Shown here: positions 53,886 through 64,000 of the stretch, in pieces
Layout of the letters: each line of letters opens with the position of its first letter
How positions within the stretch are numbered: the stretch's first letter is position 1
Origin: Atriophallophorus winterbourni
Lineage: Eukaryota; Platyhelminthes; Trematoda; Plagiorchiida; Microphallidae
Direction: 5' to 3'
Assembly: GCA_013407085.1 (NCBI GenBank)
Contig: JACCGJ010001413.1
Coordinates: forward strand, 53,360-117,359
Length of the DNA: 64,000 nucleotides
Translations under genes and position numbers: made by a program
The notes under the pieces: model-generated
What the model was told of the DNA's origin: nothing
What the model saw: only the letters and a program-made list of their open reading frames with translations
The model's database searches: none

Positions 53886-54932
53886 TGTACCGAGTGCTTA
53901 CATGACGCACATCAAGGTGAATAATCCAGAGAATGTAGGAAGCAATATTTAAGATTGGTCTCCGAGACGCCCATCTTATGTCTCAAGATGAAGCGAGGTT
54001 TTACGTGTCACGATTTACATATCGACAGATCAACATCATCATCACCACAGACAGCATAACACCGGTAGCACGTACCGAATACTTAACTGCCACACAACCA
54101 TGACAGAAACTGAGACAAGGCCGAGATGTCAATTAAATGTAAAAGCCAAATCAAAGATACAGACCGGAAGAAGTCCGTGACTGCGTTAGGATGATTCGCC
54201 TACATTTGGTTGCATGGTTAGGGTTCTAAATGCCTTCCCATCATGGACAGCATGATATCGGTAGCAGGCACCAAGTGCTAAACAGCCATACAATCAGTAC
54301 ACGTTAGAATGAGGCCTACAAAGATACCAAACCTGTAGATTAGACACATACACACTGCAATCATATGTCTACACCTTGAATCAAGCATGCATTCAATCAA
54401 ATGTAGTGAACGGGTATAGCAACACCAGCTCCTTTGCAGCGTTCACTGTCACGCATCATAATAAGCTTCGTTCGTTACTTCCTTTGACAAGATACATGAT
54501 TAATCAAACACTACAAGATGTCGACATCTTGACAGCCACTGAACGCCATATCACTAAGGCTAGGAACCCTCTGCGAATACTGATCTCTTGCACCCCAAAG
54601 TGAGAGACGTGTCGCCTCTACTGGAGCTACTTTAACGGCTATAGACATCATATGCATGAACCAAATTAGTTTCCTGAAACGATGCAATTCCGAGTTTGGA
54701 GTACAAAAAATCGCCTTAGGGAAACGATTGGCCAGTGACCTTGAAAGGCAAGACTCCGATTGCATCACGATGCACTACGAGAGAAAGCGCACATGAGAAA
54801 GAGTGTGCAAGTGAACAAACGAGGACAAAGGCAGCATGACTCAGTGATGATGTGCGTCGAAGCGATTGAGTGTTATTATATACTGAACAATCTTAACACT
54901 ACTTCATGGCTACTGGAAGCTAATCTAGCTGG

Positions 54933-54975
54933 CGCCATCTAATGAACGTAAACAGCTGGAAACCGGTCACAAGAA
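54933..54975 (+). ncRNA. Hammerhead remnant, core G5 lost
   Basis: CTAATGA stands in place of CTGATGA, followed by a weak stem II and GAAACCGGTC. It is predicted inactive. From 54976 to 55449 I see nothing. Confidence 0.45.
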
Positions 54976-55449
54976 ATGTGTGAGAGTAAAAATAAGCATC
55001 AGTCTTACTACGCACCTTTTTAAATTTGAGATTGTTTGCACGAATAAGTAGCGAAATTCACGTCAAGTAAAAACGAATCAGCAGGCAAGAGAAATATGTA
55101 TTCAAATTGATTTACACAGAGCTGTAGAGCGAACGGTCAATCTTGTTTGCATTCATCTTTGGGAAATTTCCCATTTCGGTTACGCTGAACGAGACAACGA
55201 CTTGGAACCCAACCTCGTTGAGGTTCAGTAATGGCTAGAAGGATGGGAAACAGCTCATGTTATGAGTCAGAAGGTGAAAATACAGCAATGATCGAAAAAT
55301 GTTGAAATACTGGAATTGTAATATATCAAGGAAGAAACAATTATACAGGCGGCTGAGGGGATGGACGTAACCTGTGCATAGTATCATTTGCTTGCGTGAA
55401 AAACATAGCGCGTGTGTGAAATAATGTATACGAGTTTCGGCTGTAAGTT

Positions 55450-55668
55450 TAGACCAAATCATACTGCGGCAAACACCGTGCTAAATCGATTGGCCACGGG
55501 TAGTGAGTTGCATGCTGAAACAGGCTGGAGTCTCACTACCATTTCCTGTTCTTTTTTCTTTCTCATATCTGTCTAGGCTTGGGAAAACTGGCAGTATCTT
55601 AGCCCACGTGCAGTCTCTGACTGTGCGGCACTTTGCCTGGATCAGGCTTGTGCTTTCATACCATACTT
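55450..55668 (+). repeat. SINE-like repeat, near full length
   Basis: CGTGCTAAATCGATTGGCCA, GCTGAAACAGGCTGGAGTCT and ATCAGGCTTGTGCTTTCATA occur in SINE order; the first 20 bases of the head are diverged. From 55669 to 56085 I see nothing else. Confidence 0.75.
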
Positions 55669-56089
55669 AATATCAATGGCCGGAACAAAGTGGCTCGTGT
55701 TAATCACACTAAGTGTGTGAGTGATTCTCGGTGTAAAGTGAGTACTGTTCCATTGCGACTGGCCACATGATTCGTCCTGATTCGCAGGCTTTGGTTTCAC
55801 GTTGGTGTATATGTTCACCACTGGAAGCAAAGCGTGGCGCAGACAATTGTACCAGTTTATCAGACAAGGCAAAACGTGATAACGTTTTCATGATTATAAT
55901 GTCCAAATGTTGCGGGGAATTCATTCGTATGAATATTGCGGTGTGTGACGTGAAAACGGTAGAGTTTTCAGGGAATCACACAGCGTATCACATGGATTGA
56001 CGAGAGTAACGACTGGAACTAGCCTGTCAATTTCCACAGGCTTGGATACCGTGCACGGGGGGTTGATCAAGTACAATCTTCACGTTACT

Positions 56090-56160
56090 GTATGTATGTA
56101 TGTATGAAAGCACAAACCTAGATTTAGGCAAAATGCCCCACAGTCATCGACTGCCGTGTG
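56090..56160 (-). repeat. SINE-like repeat, 3' end
   Basis: GTATGTATGTATGAAAGCAC followed by AAAATGCCCCACAGTCATCG is the minus-strand SINE tail and its neighbouring block. Confidence 0.6.
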
Positions 56161-56384
56161 ACTGTATTCATACATCAATCCGTGGTTTACATTAACTAGT
56201 AATTAACTTACAAGAACAAAACATATTTGGATAACGAAATAACGCACCACCGATAGGAACTTCATTAATTCTAATCTAGGGACAAGTTAACCGACTTCAC
56301 ACTATCTTGCACAGGTGTGCCATCGTACAGTACTTTTGTGCAGAGAAGCTAAAACCGTGCTAAATTGATTTTCTACTGGCAGTG

Positions 56385-56860
56385 AAGGTTGTCATAGCCG
56401 GGGGTGGCAGTGGGGATAAGCTCCTACTGTTTATAAAATGCCCCCATATGGCACGCGTCTCAAATAGCCACTGACAACCAAGTTCAGCTTTTAGCCTGCA
56501 CGAGTGGCTCACCGAACCCGGCGGAACTGCTTCTACCAACAGAAGAAAGGGGGAGGCCGAGTGACTGGCGCCTGAAAACCAGTTTGCTTCGGGTGGATGG
56601 AGCTCGTTAGCTTGGGGTGGCATTTCGTCTAAGGGAAGGAAAACCCCGATTTTAAACCTCCGATGCCTTACGGGATACCCGATCGCGGGAAAGTGTTCGG
56701 GAGAAAACTCTGAGAAAAAATCTGGAACGGTTAGTTAGTGCACACCACCTCTTTCTGGCAACTCCCTGCTGCCTTGCAGGCTAGAGAAGCTGACTCGAAC
56801 AAACGCCGAGTACTGCTGGGGACGCCAAATTCCCAAGAATCTTAATTGAAGCCGACCCAT
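56385..56860 (+). repeat. RTE 5' leader, orphan copy
   Basis: GGTTGTCATAGCCGGGGGTG, GGCGGAACTGCTTCTACCAA, CTGGCGCCTGAAAACCAGTT and AAGGGAAGGAAAACCC match the leader at 59245 and the start of the RTE at 27800. No open frame follows; the copy ends near 56860 before a SINE fragment. Confidence 0.7.
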
Positions 56861-56899
56861 CCACCAAGAGGAGGTAGTCGCATAAAAGTAAAAGTACAT

Positions 56900-57030
56900 G
56901 TGGAAACCCGCTGGAGTCACACTGCCATTTCTATTTTCACTCTCATATCTAGACCAGAACAACCTGGCAGTATCTTAGCCCATGTGCAGTCTATGACTCT
57001 GTGGCGCTTTACCTGGATCAGGCTTGCACA
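56900..57030 (+). repeat. SINE-like repeat, core and 3' part
   Basis: GAAACCCGCTGGAGTCACAC, AGCCCATGTGCAGTCTATGA and TGGATCAGGCTTGCACAATC match the SINE, with a truncated tail. From 57031 to 57756 I see nothing else. Confidence 0.65.
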
Positions 57031-57768
57031 ATCAGATTGTACGTGAGGTGAGATGAAGTTGGGTAGTCTAGGTCTAGACAGGTACATAAGATATGATCGC
57101 AGTCAGGCTTCAACGTGATTCCGTGTATAGACGAGTACTGCAGAAAAATGGATTCACCATGACGTTTTCTAGGCCAAATGGATCAAGCAAAGCACGCTTA
57201 TACTCAGAACTGATTTGAACGCGTATCTTCAGAAATTGCTTGTTACTTTGGAGGTGTCATACGCCAGAGTAAAATTATGAAGTAGTGAATAAAAATTAGC
57301 AACAAAACCGATGACTATACAAACGCAAACTTACCAGTTGTTACACAACCGTTTTTCAGCGTGGTGGGAAGAGTCTTCAATTCACCATAGAGCCAATATC
57401 TATCAAAGTCACAATAAACACTGATAAGGATGCTGTTAAATTGAGCAAAAAACGAAATCATCCATCTTCAACAACGAGTAGTTTGCCTCAGCTCTGGTCA
57501 TCTTTCTCAAAATCTTCGTATCATCATTCCACAATGTGAATGTCACAAACCCTTATTTTTAAAGACTTATTTTAGTTGTTTATTTTTTCTAAAGAGTTTT
57601 GATATTAAACCCTTAATACTGTAATTCCTTTATGATATTGTATATCTTCTTCTTCCATCTATTGTCGCCAAATCTTTGTTTCGATCAACTTTCTCGAACT
57701 TTGACGCTGATCTTGGCTGTCATATAGGCATTGAATTTGGACACTACTTTGGTTGTCATATTTGATTG

Positions 57769-57992
57769 AGCAATCATGCAGTATTTCTGTGCTGTGCGGC
57801 CAACAGCGTGCTAAACTGATTAGCTACCGGTGGTGAGCTGCATGCTGAAACACGCCGTAGTCTCACAAACAATTCTATTTTCTTTCTCATCTGTCCAGGC
57901 CTGGGCAACCTGACAGTATCTTAGCCCACGTGCAGTCTCTGACTGTACGGCACTTTGCCTGGATCAGGCTTGTGCTTTCGTACCATACCATA
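57769..57992 (+). mobile_element. SINE-like repeat with 12-bp target duplication
   Basis: AGCAATCATGCAGTATTTCT starts the copy and a CATACCATA tail ends it. CATATTTGATTG flanks it at 57757-57768 and 57993-58004, a perfect 12-bp duplication that partly includes the tail motif. It is one of the three copies with clear boundaries. Confidence 0.8.
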
Positions 57993-58402
57993 CATATTTG
58001 ATTGTGGAAATTTGTCCGACGTTTTGGTCGTCATCCAATTTAATTTTCAGTTTGAATAATTGATTCTAGAGCATTTTTGGTCAAGTAGTTCGTGCTGTTA
58101 CTATGCAGTGCAGTTGAGTAACGTAGTAAACCCGTTTGTATTTTTGAATTGGCCGAATTAGTATTGTGTGATCTACACGTTACTCACGTCATTGGACTCG
58201 ACCGATCGGTGGTAGTTACACGTCCCGAGCGTGATCTACGATTGGCAGCCGAGAGTAGTATCTGCGTTTCTTCAGTCTGCGAATGACGCTTTACAGAGCG
58301 CCTCCAGAGTGAGCTGTCAATATCGAATTCTTTCCAAGGTCAAGAGCTCTCATATCTCTTTTGAAAACTTTGTGTAACTTAGGTGCTGTCTGACTAATGG
58401 TC

Positions 58403-58541
58403 GACTGTCCACAATGGAAGCACTGGACTCGAGTTTCGCTCTTATTTGAGCTCATCAGCAGTGCATATCCTCAGCTTCGAAGCAGAGGAGGAGCTCAAAT
58501 AAGAGCGAAACTCGAGTCCAGTGCTTCCATTATGGACAGTC
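58403..58541. repeat. Inverted-repeat element carrying a hammerhead
   Basis: Two 51-bp arms, 58403-58453 and 58491-58541, are reverse complements with one mismatch. They surround a 37-bp centre. The left arm plus centre form a complete minus-strand hammerhead. The right arm has the matching 3' half on the plus strand but lacks the CTGATGA box. The structure could come from inverted dimer insertion of a short ribozyme-bearing RNA copy. Confidence 0.8.
58420..58464 (-). ncRNA. Canonical type I hammerhead ribozyme, family alpha
   Basis: On the minus strand stem I GCACTG pairs perfectly with CAGTGC. The core CTGATGA is followed by stem II GCTC-AAATAA-GAGC, GAAA, stem III ACTCGAGT and C at the cleavage position, between 58426 and 58425. 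Every invariant base and every stem is intact. It resembles the hammerheads of schistosome Sm-alpha retroposons in layout. It is the best ribozyme in the window and is very likely active. Confidence 0.92.
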
Positions 58542-58994
58542 GTGATCAACTTTGTGAATAGTTCGATGGGCATGGCACAAATATAAACAACATATTCTCC
58601 AGACATGGCTTAATAGTCGACTTCCTGATTTCAACTCATTATAGAGTAGATCTCTTGAAATATGACCATTTCTATTCTGTAACCATGACCGAAGCAGCGT
58701 AGGCGGCGCTGTCGTAGTAGAGCGAAAATGCTCTGTACTAACCCCATACTTCATTGAATTCAAAATCAAAACTTGGTTGCCATTGAATTGCACGGTTGAG
58801 AGGAGACAACCGAAACCGTGGTGAAGTGTTGGCACGGAGGATGCCAGCAACTCCACTTGATTCTAAGTTTATCTGATACGTATAGTGGTGTATCCAAGTC
58901 AACGAGGAATAACATCAACCACACAAGTAATTTAACCGAGCGGACCTCGAACCATGAGCTCCCACAACCTACCATTATAAAAATACATTATGTT

Positions 58995-59215
58995 ATGGAA
59001 GCACAAGCCTGATCCAGGTAAAGTGCCGCACAGTCAGATAATGCACGTGGGCTGAGATACTGTCACGTTGCCCAGACCTAGGCAGATACGAGAAAGGAAA
59101 TAAAAATGATAGTGAGACTCCAGCGTGTTTCAGCATGCAGCTCACTACCCGTGGCCAATCAATTTAGCACGATGTTAGCCGTACAGCATAGAAATGTTGC
59201 ACATTGTGGTACGCA
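58995..59215 (-). repeat. SINE-like repeat, near full length
   Basis: ATGGAAGCACAAGCCTGATC, TGCCGCACAGTCAGATAATG, GAGACTCCAGCGTGTTTCAG and GGCCAATCAATTTAGCACGA show the full SINE order on the minus strand. The end near 59210 lacks a clear target duplication. Confidence 0.75.
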
Positions 59216-59244
59216 ATCGTACACTGATACACTAGAGCACACAA

Positions 59245-59815
59245 GGTTCCAAGGTTGTCACAGCCGGGGGCGGCAGTGGGGATGAGCTCCCACTGTCTAT
59301 AAAATGCTCCCATATGGCGTGCGTCTCAAACAGCCTCTGACAACCAAAGCCCAGCTCCTGGCCTGCACGTGGCGGAACTGCTTCTACTGACAGGAGAAGG
59401 GGCGAAGGCGGATGACTGGCGCCTCAAAACCAGTTTGCTCCGGGTAGATGGAGCTCGTCAGCCTGGGAGGGCAGTCCCATCTAAGGGAAGGAAAACCCTT
59501 ATTCCAAACCTCCGCTGCCTTGCGGCATACCCGATTGCGGGAAAGGCTTCGGGAGTGAACCCTGAGGAAAAATCCTTGCTGCCTTGCAGGTTGCACCTGG
59601 TCGTGCAAAGGCTAGAGAGGCGTACTCGAACAATCGCCGAGGCACTTCAAGAGAGGCGCAAGAACCCTCAAAATGGTCACCGGCTCTCGTGAAGGAAAAA
59701 AACCGCTGCCTTGCGGGTAGACTTTTGAGTCAAAGGCTCCGGGTGGGGTCCCCTAAGCCAACCCCCTACTTCGGCCTTGGCAACCGGGTAGTATGTCGCC
59801 TTCAACAAGAACCAT
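59245..59815 (+). repeat. RTE 5' leader, longest orphan copy
   Basis: The copy runs from AAGGTTGTCACAGCCGGGGG through repeated CCGCTGCCTTGCGG units to CCCCTAAGCCAACCCCCTAC and CCGGGTAGTATGTCGCC. Its last part matches the minus-strand RTE start near 11400-11460. It therefore links the leader to that RTE family. The four CTGCCTTGCGG/AGG blocks are a notable internal repeat. It is cut before any open frame. Confidence 0.75.
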
Positions 59816-60700
59816 GGAACCTACATTTTTCTTTCATCATGTACCCTCTTCATGGTATACTTGTTGGCACATCGTCTGTAAAGACTTGATGTAATAATAA
59901 TATATAGAGCACACAATGGAAACATGAACACGGTAATAGGGACTGACTTAGACCATGAGGTGACCAAGACCGAATCACCGGGTTTGACGGGCAAACAGGG
60001 TTCGTTTGGAAACGGGGAGCGACAGCCAGTGCAGCAGCCAAAGCGCCAACCAGAGCAGCAACGACCATCGTAATCAGCAATCACCTGAAACTCTCGCCGG
60101 AGCAACAACTTAATTTTCTTCTGTCGTATCTGCTCGGCCTGCAGAGGGAGCGGTGCATGAAATCATTAATGAAGTTGGGTTGAAAAACAAATTAGGTCAC
60201 ACACAAGGTTAGCGAGATCCGAATTCGTAAAATATACCATTGACGTGGACCGGAACCTATAGCAGTTTATGGGTAACGTTACGAACTGAACAAAGAAACT
60301 CCGTGTGATGAAGGACGTTAGCACGAAAACAGTTCAAGTTTACTCTACCTCTATTTGATCAAACTAAAGTCACTTAGGGATAAACCAAGCTGTGACGAAG
60401 ACTGGATCTTAGAGTAGAGAGACGGTTACAATACATTAATAATCAATCAAAACAATATGGGTGGCGTTCTTCTGATATCTCTAGAACCATGCATACGAAA
60501 GTAATTCAAAAAATAGAAGTGAGATGAACTTGATATTAACTCAAATGAGGCTGTTGCCGAGGTTCTTAAGCCAACTTCCTGAATCAGCTGGATAACTTGG
60601 CAGTATCACAGTCACAAACCACCACAAAAACAAGTTATCGATATTTGACCAGTTTTAGACTCATGGCTAAGATTAAGCAGGTTCACGGACGGACGCACAG
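59816..60700. other. GC-richer stretch then spacer, unassigned
   Basis: Around 59985-60110 a glutamine-rich frame (ATASAAAKAPTRAATTIVIS) is GC-rich, directly after the RTE leader, and could be a remnant of its first open frame. I cannot support a gene. The rest shows nothing. Confidence 0.35.
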
Positions 60701-60709
60701 TTGCACTTA

Positions 60710-60835
60710 GAAATTCTATTCAACCCCCTCCCTCATATCTGTCTAAGCCTGATAGTATCTTAGCCCACGTGTAGTCTCTAACTGTGCGGCACTTTGCCTG
60801 GATCAGGCTTGTGATTTCATACCATATCATATCTA
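60710..60835 (+). repeat. SINE-like repeat, 3' part
   Basis: CTCATATCTGTCTAAGCCTG, GCCCACGTGTAGTCTCTAAC and CAGGCTTGTGATTTCATACC match the SINE 3' half. Confidence 0.65.
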
Positions 60836-62410
60836 TTCATTTGTAGGCAGACACATTGTAGACTAAAACGAAAAGCAATTTCGCCAAAGCCACATGTAGG
60901 CATTTCAGCGAATGTTGGACACCCACAAACAATGAGAAAAAACCGTTCGCAACAAAGAAGATTGAAGCAAATGAAGTTGGGATTTGTCAGATTCAAGATT
61001 GATTCAAATCATCTGCATTCTAAATGACCCCATTATCTCTGCTGGAATTTAGCGTCAACTTCGCACAAGAGCATTACGTAGTGAGCCGGGGAATTTGAGA
61101 GATCAATCAATCACATGACTTCAGGCGAACGCACGTGCGCGCCTATTGAGCCAATTACAGACAGTCAGTGACCTTGGGTCATGTGATTAAGTCTTATTGG
61201 TTGATGAAATCACGTTTTGCTGAACTTGCGTTTACAATTACATTTCTCGCATGAGTCCAATCATTGCCGGTTCTAATGTTTAGAGATATAATAAACAACA
61301 CGGGGAAAGGGGAGATGAGGAATGGGCTGTGATTAACAAACGGGTTGAAGACAAACTGCAAAAATACGAATTCGTTAACACACATCAAGACAAAACCAAG
61401 TCGCTTATTTTAACGCGCACATGGGTCAGGAAGGACATCGACTTGATTGGGATGGAGGGAAAATCTACGCAAGTGGGAAACACGTCGCGTTAGAAAGTTA
61501 ATCGGATTCTAGTGCTCGAGGTTGCAGTGAATCAACAAATAAATTCTAGTGCAGAACAACCAACTACGTCAGCGTCATGCAAGCAGTCCACTGAACAGTG
61601 TAAGTATAATATGAAACCCCAAACCATAACTTATCAATTCAGGGTTAACAGTTGATATCACTTGACTTGACGAAAGCTAACCATTCAGGCTCGGCAAACA
61701 GCATTGCATTACAAGCTTGTCTATCCTCGTACACAGAAATATGCTCGGTTTATAGCCGACGCACTATTATCTATCACACGGTGTATCACGGCACGGCTGT
61801 ACAGCAAGCGCATAAAGCGAATGATTTCCGGTGCATAACAAGCTGACAAATAAATTAATTCTCGTGTTGCATTTACATTAAACTGAAATTGAGGATGTGC
61901 AACGATACGCAGTAAGATAACGTGCCAAATTCGCGTTTCAGGTTTTGCGCTGAAATTTGAAAATGCACCGAATCGAGCTAAAGGGTAAAAAACTGAAAAG
62001 CACTGACAGATAATACGGTAGCAAACAACACCACCACCAGCGACATACAGTGAGATCGTATTCATTGCATCCCGGGCGAATAGGCCAGTGAATCCCGTCT
62101 CCAATGGCTCCATCAGACCATGTAAGGACCTAAACACAAGCAGCATGGTTTGTAGTAATTTTGCAAGAAGATTCGTAGAATTAATTTTCAATAATTGTTG
62201 ATGAAACACTACTCATGAGTAAACTATTATCAATAACAAAGTCGAGTGGGGCGGGAGTGATTCACAAGCCAATCGCTGCTTGCTCAGCGAGCTGTTTCCA
62301 CTCTCCGATCACAAAGCATACGAGTGAAAGGAGGCTGTGCTGACGCAGTTGAATTTCTGACTATTGTTGATAGATGATTTAAATAGGGGTTCGCCGTACA
62401 ACTGTATTTA
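60836..62410. other. No recognised gene
   Basis: A minus-strand frame at 61721-62209 has a GC-richer part near 62030-62130 with TGTTTAG in front and a possible donor behind, but I cannot name it. Nothing else is recognised. Confidence 0.35.
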
Positions 62411-62416
62411 AGTGAC

Positions 62417-62525
62417 CAATATATTGTGCTGCTCACATCCCCATCCTTAACACACCACTACCGGTTTCTGGCTCTTTGCCGTTAATAAAGTGCAGACAGT
62501 AAGATTCGGTTCAGTGAGCCTTGAA
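62417..62525 (-). repeat. Hammerhead retroposon fragment, family gamma
   Basis: GACCAATATATTGTGCTGCT, CACATCCCCATCCTTAACAC and AAGATTCGGTTCAGTGAGCC give the usual unit order in minus orientation. Confidence 0.7.
62453..62494 (-). ncRNA. Hammerhead remnant, core destroyed
   Basis: GAAACCGGTA and stem I GTGG are kept, but the core box reads TTTATTA instead of CTGATGA. It is inactive. Confidence 0.55.
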
Positions 62526-63790
62526 TTTAGCGAATGTGCACTGCAAACCGAAAAAGGGCCCCGAGTTGCATATTAATGACAAGACGAAATGGAATAAATA
62601 TAGAAACCTCTCACAACATTTACAATTGATATAACCAATCGAAGGTTGCCGCATATTCGATTGTAACTGCAAGCAAGCACATAATGCTGTGGTAGAACAT
62701 AAAAGGGTCAATCATTCCTAATGAACAAAACAGATCGACCGCCAACAGCCACGTGCCAATAAATGATTTCAAACGGAAGCCTATTTGATAAGCATTCTAA
62801 CGCTTCCTGACAAGAAGTGTCGGTGTACAACACGACCTGTTATGTAGATATAAATACTGAATTCCATGTGTGCACACGAAAGCGTCCAATCTGATCCGAG
62901 TCTCGTTTAAACATAGTCTCTTCAAGAGGACAGAAATTAGTTCCAAGACAGTGATGGAGACACTTAAGTCGATGAGATGGGTTTAGTACCAACAGTAGTC
63001 TGTCTCCAGTATAAAATGAGAGACTACCGTGAAGTAACGAGGCTCGAATGGCATCCAATAAAAATCATTAAAAGTAGGCAAACTTTGGCATGATCTAACC
63101 ATGATGCGATGGTTATATGCCGACACTGGTTCTGACAGGCAGATCGGAGGTGCACATCTTAATTTACCATCAGCGCAATTCATCAGCACCTATGAAATCG
63201 ACTACTGAATGTTCAAATACCGAGGTTCGCAGAGCTTACACATAAACGCACAATTAGTCTATAGGACATTATCACAAGAAGCCACTCGCGAAGCTAAATA
63301 TGTCATCCAAATTGACGGAAAGAGTCAGAAGTTACAATACAAGCTCGAGGACATCAGTACCTGTGATTTCATGCATGTACACTTTGATAACTGTTGCTTG
63401 GGATCATAAGAACAATCAAATTGGAACCTTTTGACAAACATCCATTGACTGTTTCAAAGCTCATGGAACTTGTCTGTCTGTGTATCGGCAACCAGACAGT
63501 ATGTTGACCCATACATAGCCACTGACTACTGCTACTATTACTATCCGTAATAGAATCCTTTGTAGCGACGTAGATATAGAAAACCAAGTTAGCGTGCATA
63601 GCCTTCGCAGGGGCTTCTTACACGTAGTGATATAACTCAAAATCATGATACCTAACTCTTTAGGACTTTAACATGTCAGTTAAGCACTCACTAAAATTTG
63701 CCGGCATAATGTTATCCATGATCATAATGATGATGACAGTCAGTGACTTGGTGACAATGTCTCACTTAATACATCACATCAGATTATTTG
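62526..63790. other. No recognised gene
   Basis: AT-rich sequence without recognised genes or repeats. Confidence 0.4.
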
Positions 63791-63794
63791 CACT

Positions 63795-63845
63795 GCTTTG
63801 ACCAGATGAGGACAAAGATCCTGAAACCGGTAGAGTAGTATGCAT
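63795..63845 (+). ncRNA. Hammerhead remnant, core U4 lost
   Basis: CAGATGA stands in place of CTGATGA. Stem II GGA-CAAAGA-TCC, GAAA and CCGGTA follow. It is predicted inactive. Confidence 0.5.
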
Positions 63846-64000
63846 CAAATTACAAACATGGATCCAGACAAAGTACAGAACTTTCATAGACTGCACTTGG
63901 GGTCACATAATATCAGGTTGCGCAGTGCTGAACAGATATAGAAAAAAATGACTGCGGTTGGGTGTAATTATCGGGACGGGAAAATCAATTGAATGGAAAT

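Larger units (their letters stand above)
58210..58760 (-). pseudogene. RTE C-terminal fragment, split by a hammerhead element
   Basis: On the minus strand LLRSWLQNRNGHISRDLLYN follows an ALLRQRRLR stretch near 58720-58690. After the inverted-repeat insert (58400-58545) the protein resumes as SLWRRSVKRHSQTEETQILL and SAANRRSRS near 58320-58230, the usual RTE end. The hammerhead element therefore landed inside an older RTE copy. Confidence 0.7.

Noticed and set aside
61721..62209. 162-codon open frame on the minus strand
   Set aside because: A GC-richer 100-bp part could be an exon, but the whole frame lacks any recognised domain and the splice sites are not compelling.

Overview
This window looks like a flatworm (platyhelminth) chromosome, most probably from a digenean trematode; the species cannot be named from sequence alone. 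It is AT-rich, has a 1000-base assembly gap, and carries only two recognisable host genes among a dense and mostly decayed population of mobile elements. The clues are CR1-type, RTE-type and Penelope-like retroelements, a short Ty3-type gag fragment, ribosomal-protein introns of 29 and 35 bp, and many hammerhead ribozyme (HHR) retroposons, a combination known from schistosomes and their relatives.

Host genes. The last coding exon of mitochondrial ribosomal protein mS31 (MRPS31) lies at 125-381 with its poly(A) signal. A complete three-exon ribosomal protein S9 (uS4, RPS9) gene lies on the minus strand at 13728-14370. Weaker candidates are a small secreted-protein gene starting at 46008, an exon-like open stretch at 53470-53709, and a GC-rich possible exon at 51171-51467.

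Layout. 1-8000: mS31 end, an inverted-repeat element with an HHR (2549-2803), a pogo-like DNA transposon relic (6068-7048), and a head-to-tail pair of about 257-bp HHR monomers (7541-8048). 8190-11470: a decayed minus-strand RTE element split by a SINE. 12000-14400: an RT scrap, SINEs and RPS9. 14578-27280: a continuous block of six CR1-type copies (A to F) with Penelope scraps. 27370-32230: RTE copies. 32564-39059: relics and HHR units in AT-rich sequence. 39060-40059: gap. 40060-42540: two opposed Penelope-like elements, one with a 3' hammerhead-like motif. 42700-44760: another CR1-type copy. 45080-45725: an RTE copy holding a piggyBac-like MITE, which itself holds a small pogo-like MITE. 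46000-64000: SINEs, RTE leaders, many HHR units, a Ty3 gag scrap and long stretches in which I see nothing.

The most interesting theme is the hammerhead ribozymes. At least four sequence families with the CUGANGA...GAAA core occur here, six or more with a complete core, and several as head-to-tail dimers with periods of about 204, 241, 257 and 266 bp. This is the organisation expected of retrozyme-like retroposons that move through self-cleaved, possibly circular RNA. The best copy (58420-58464) sits in a 51-bp inverted repeat inside an RTE relic.
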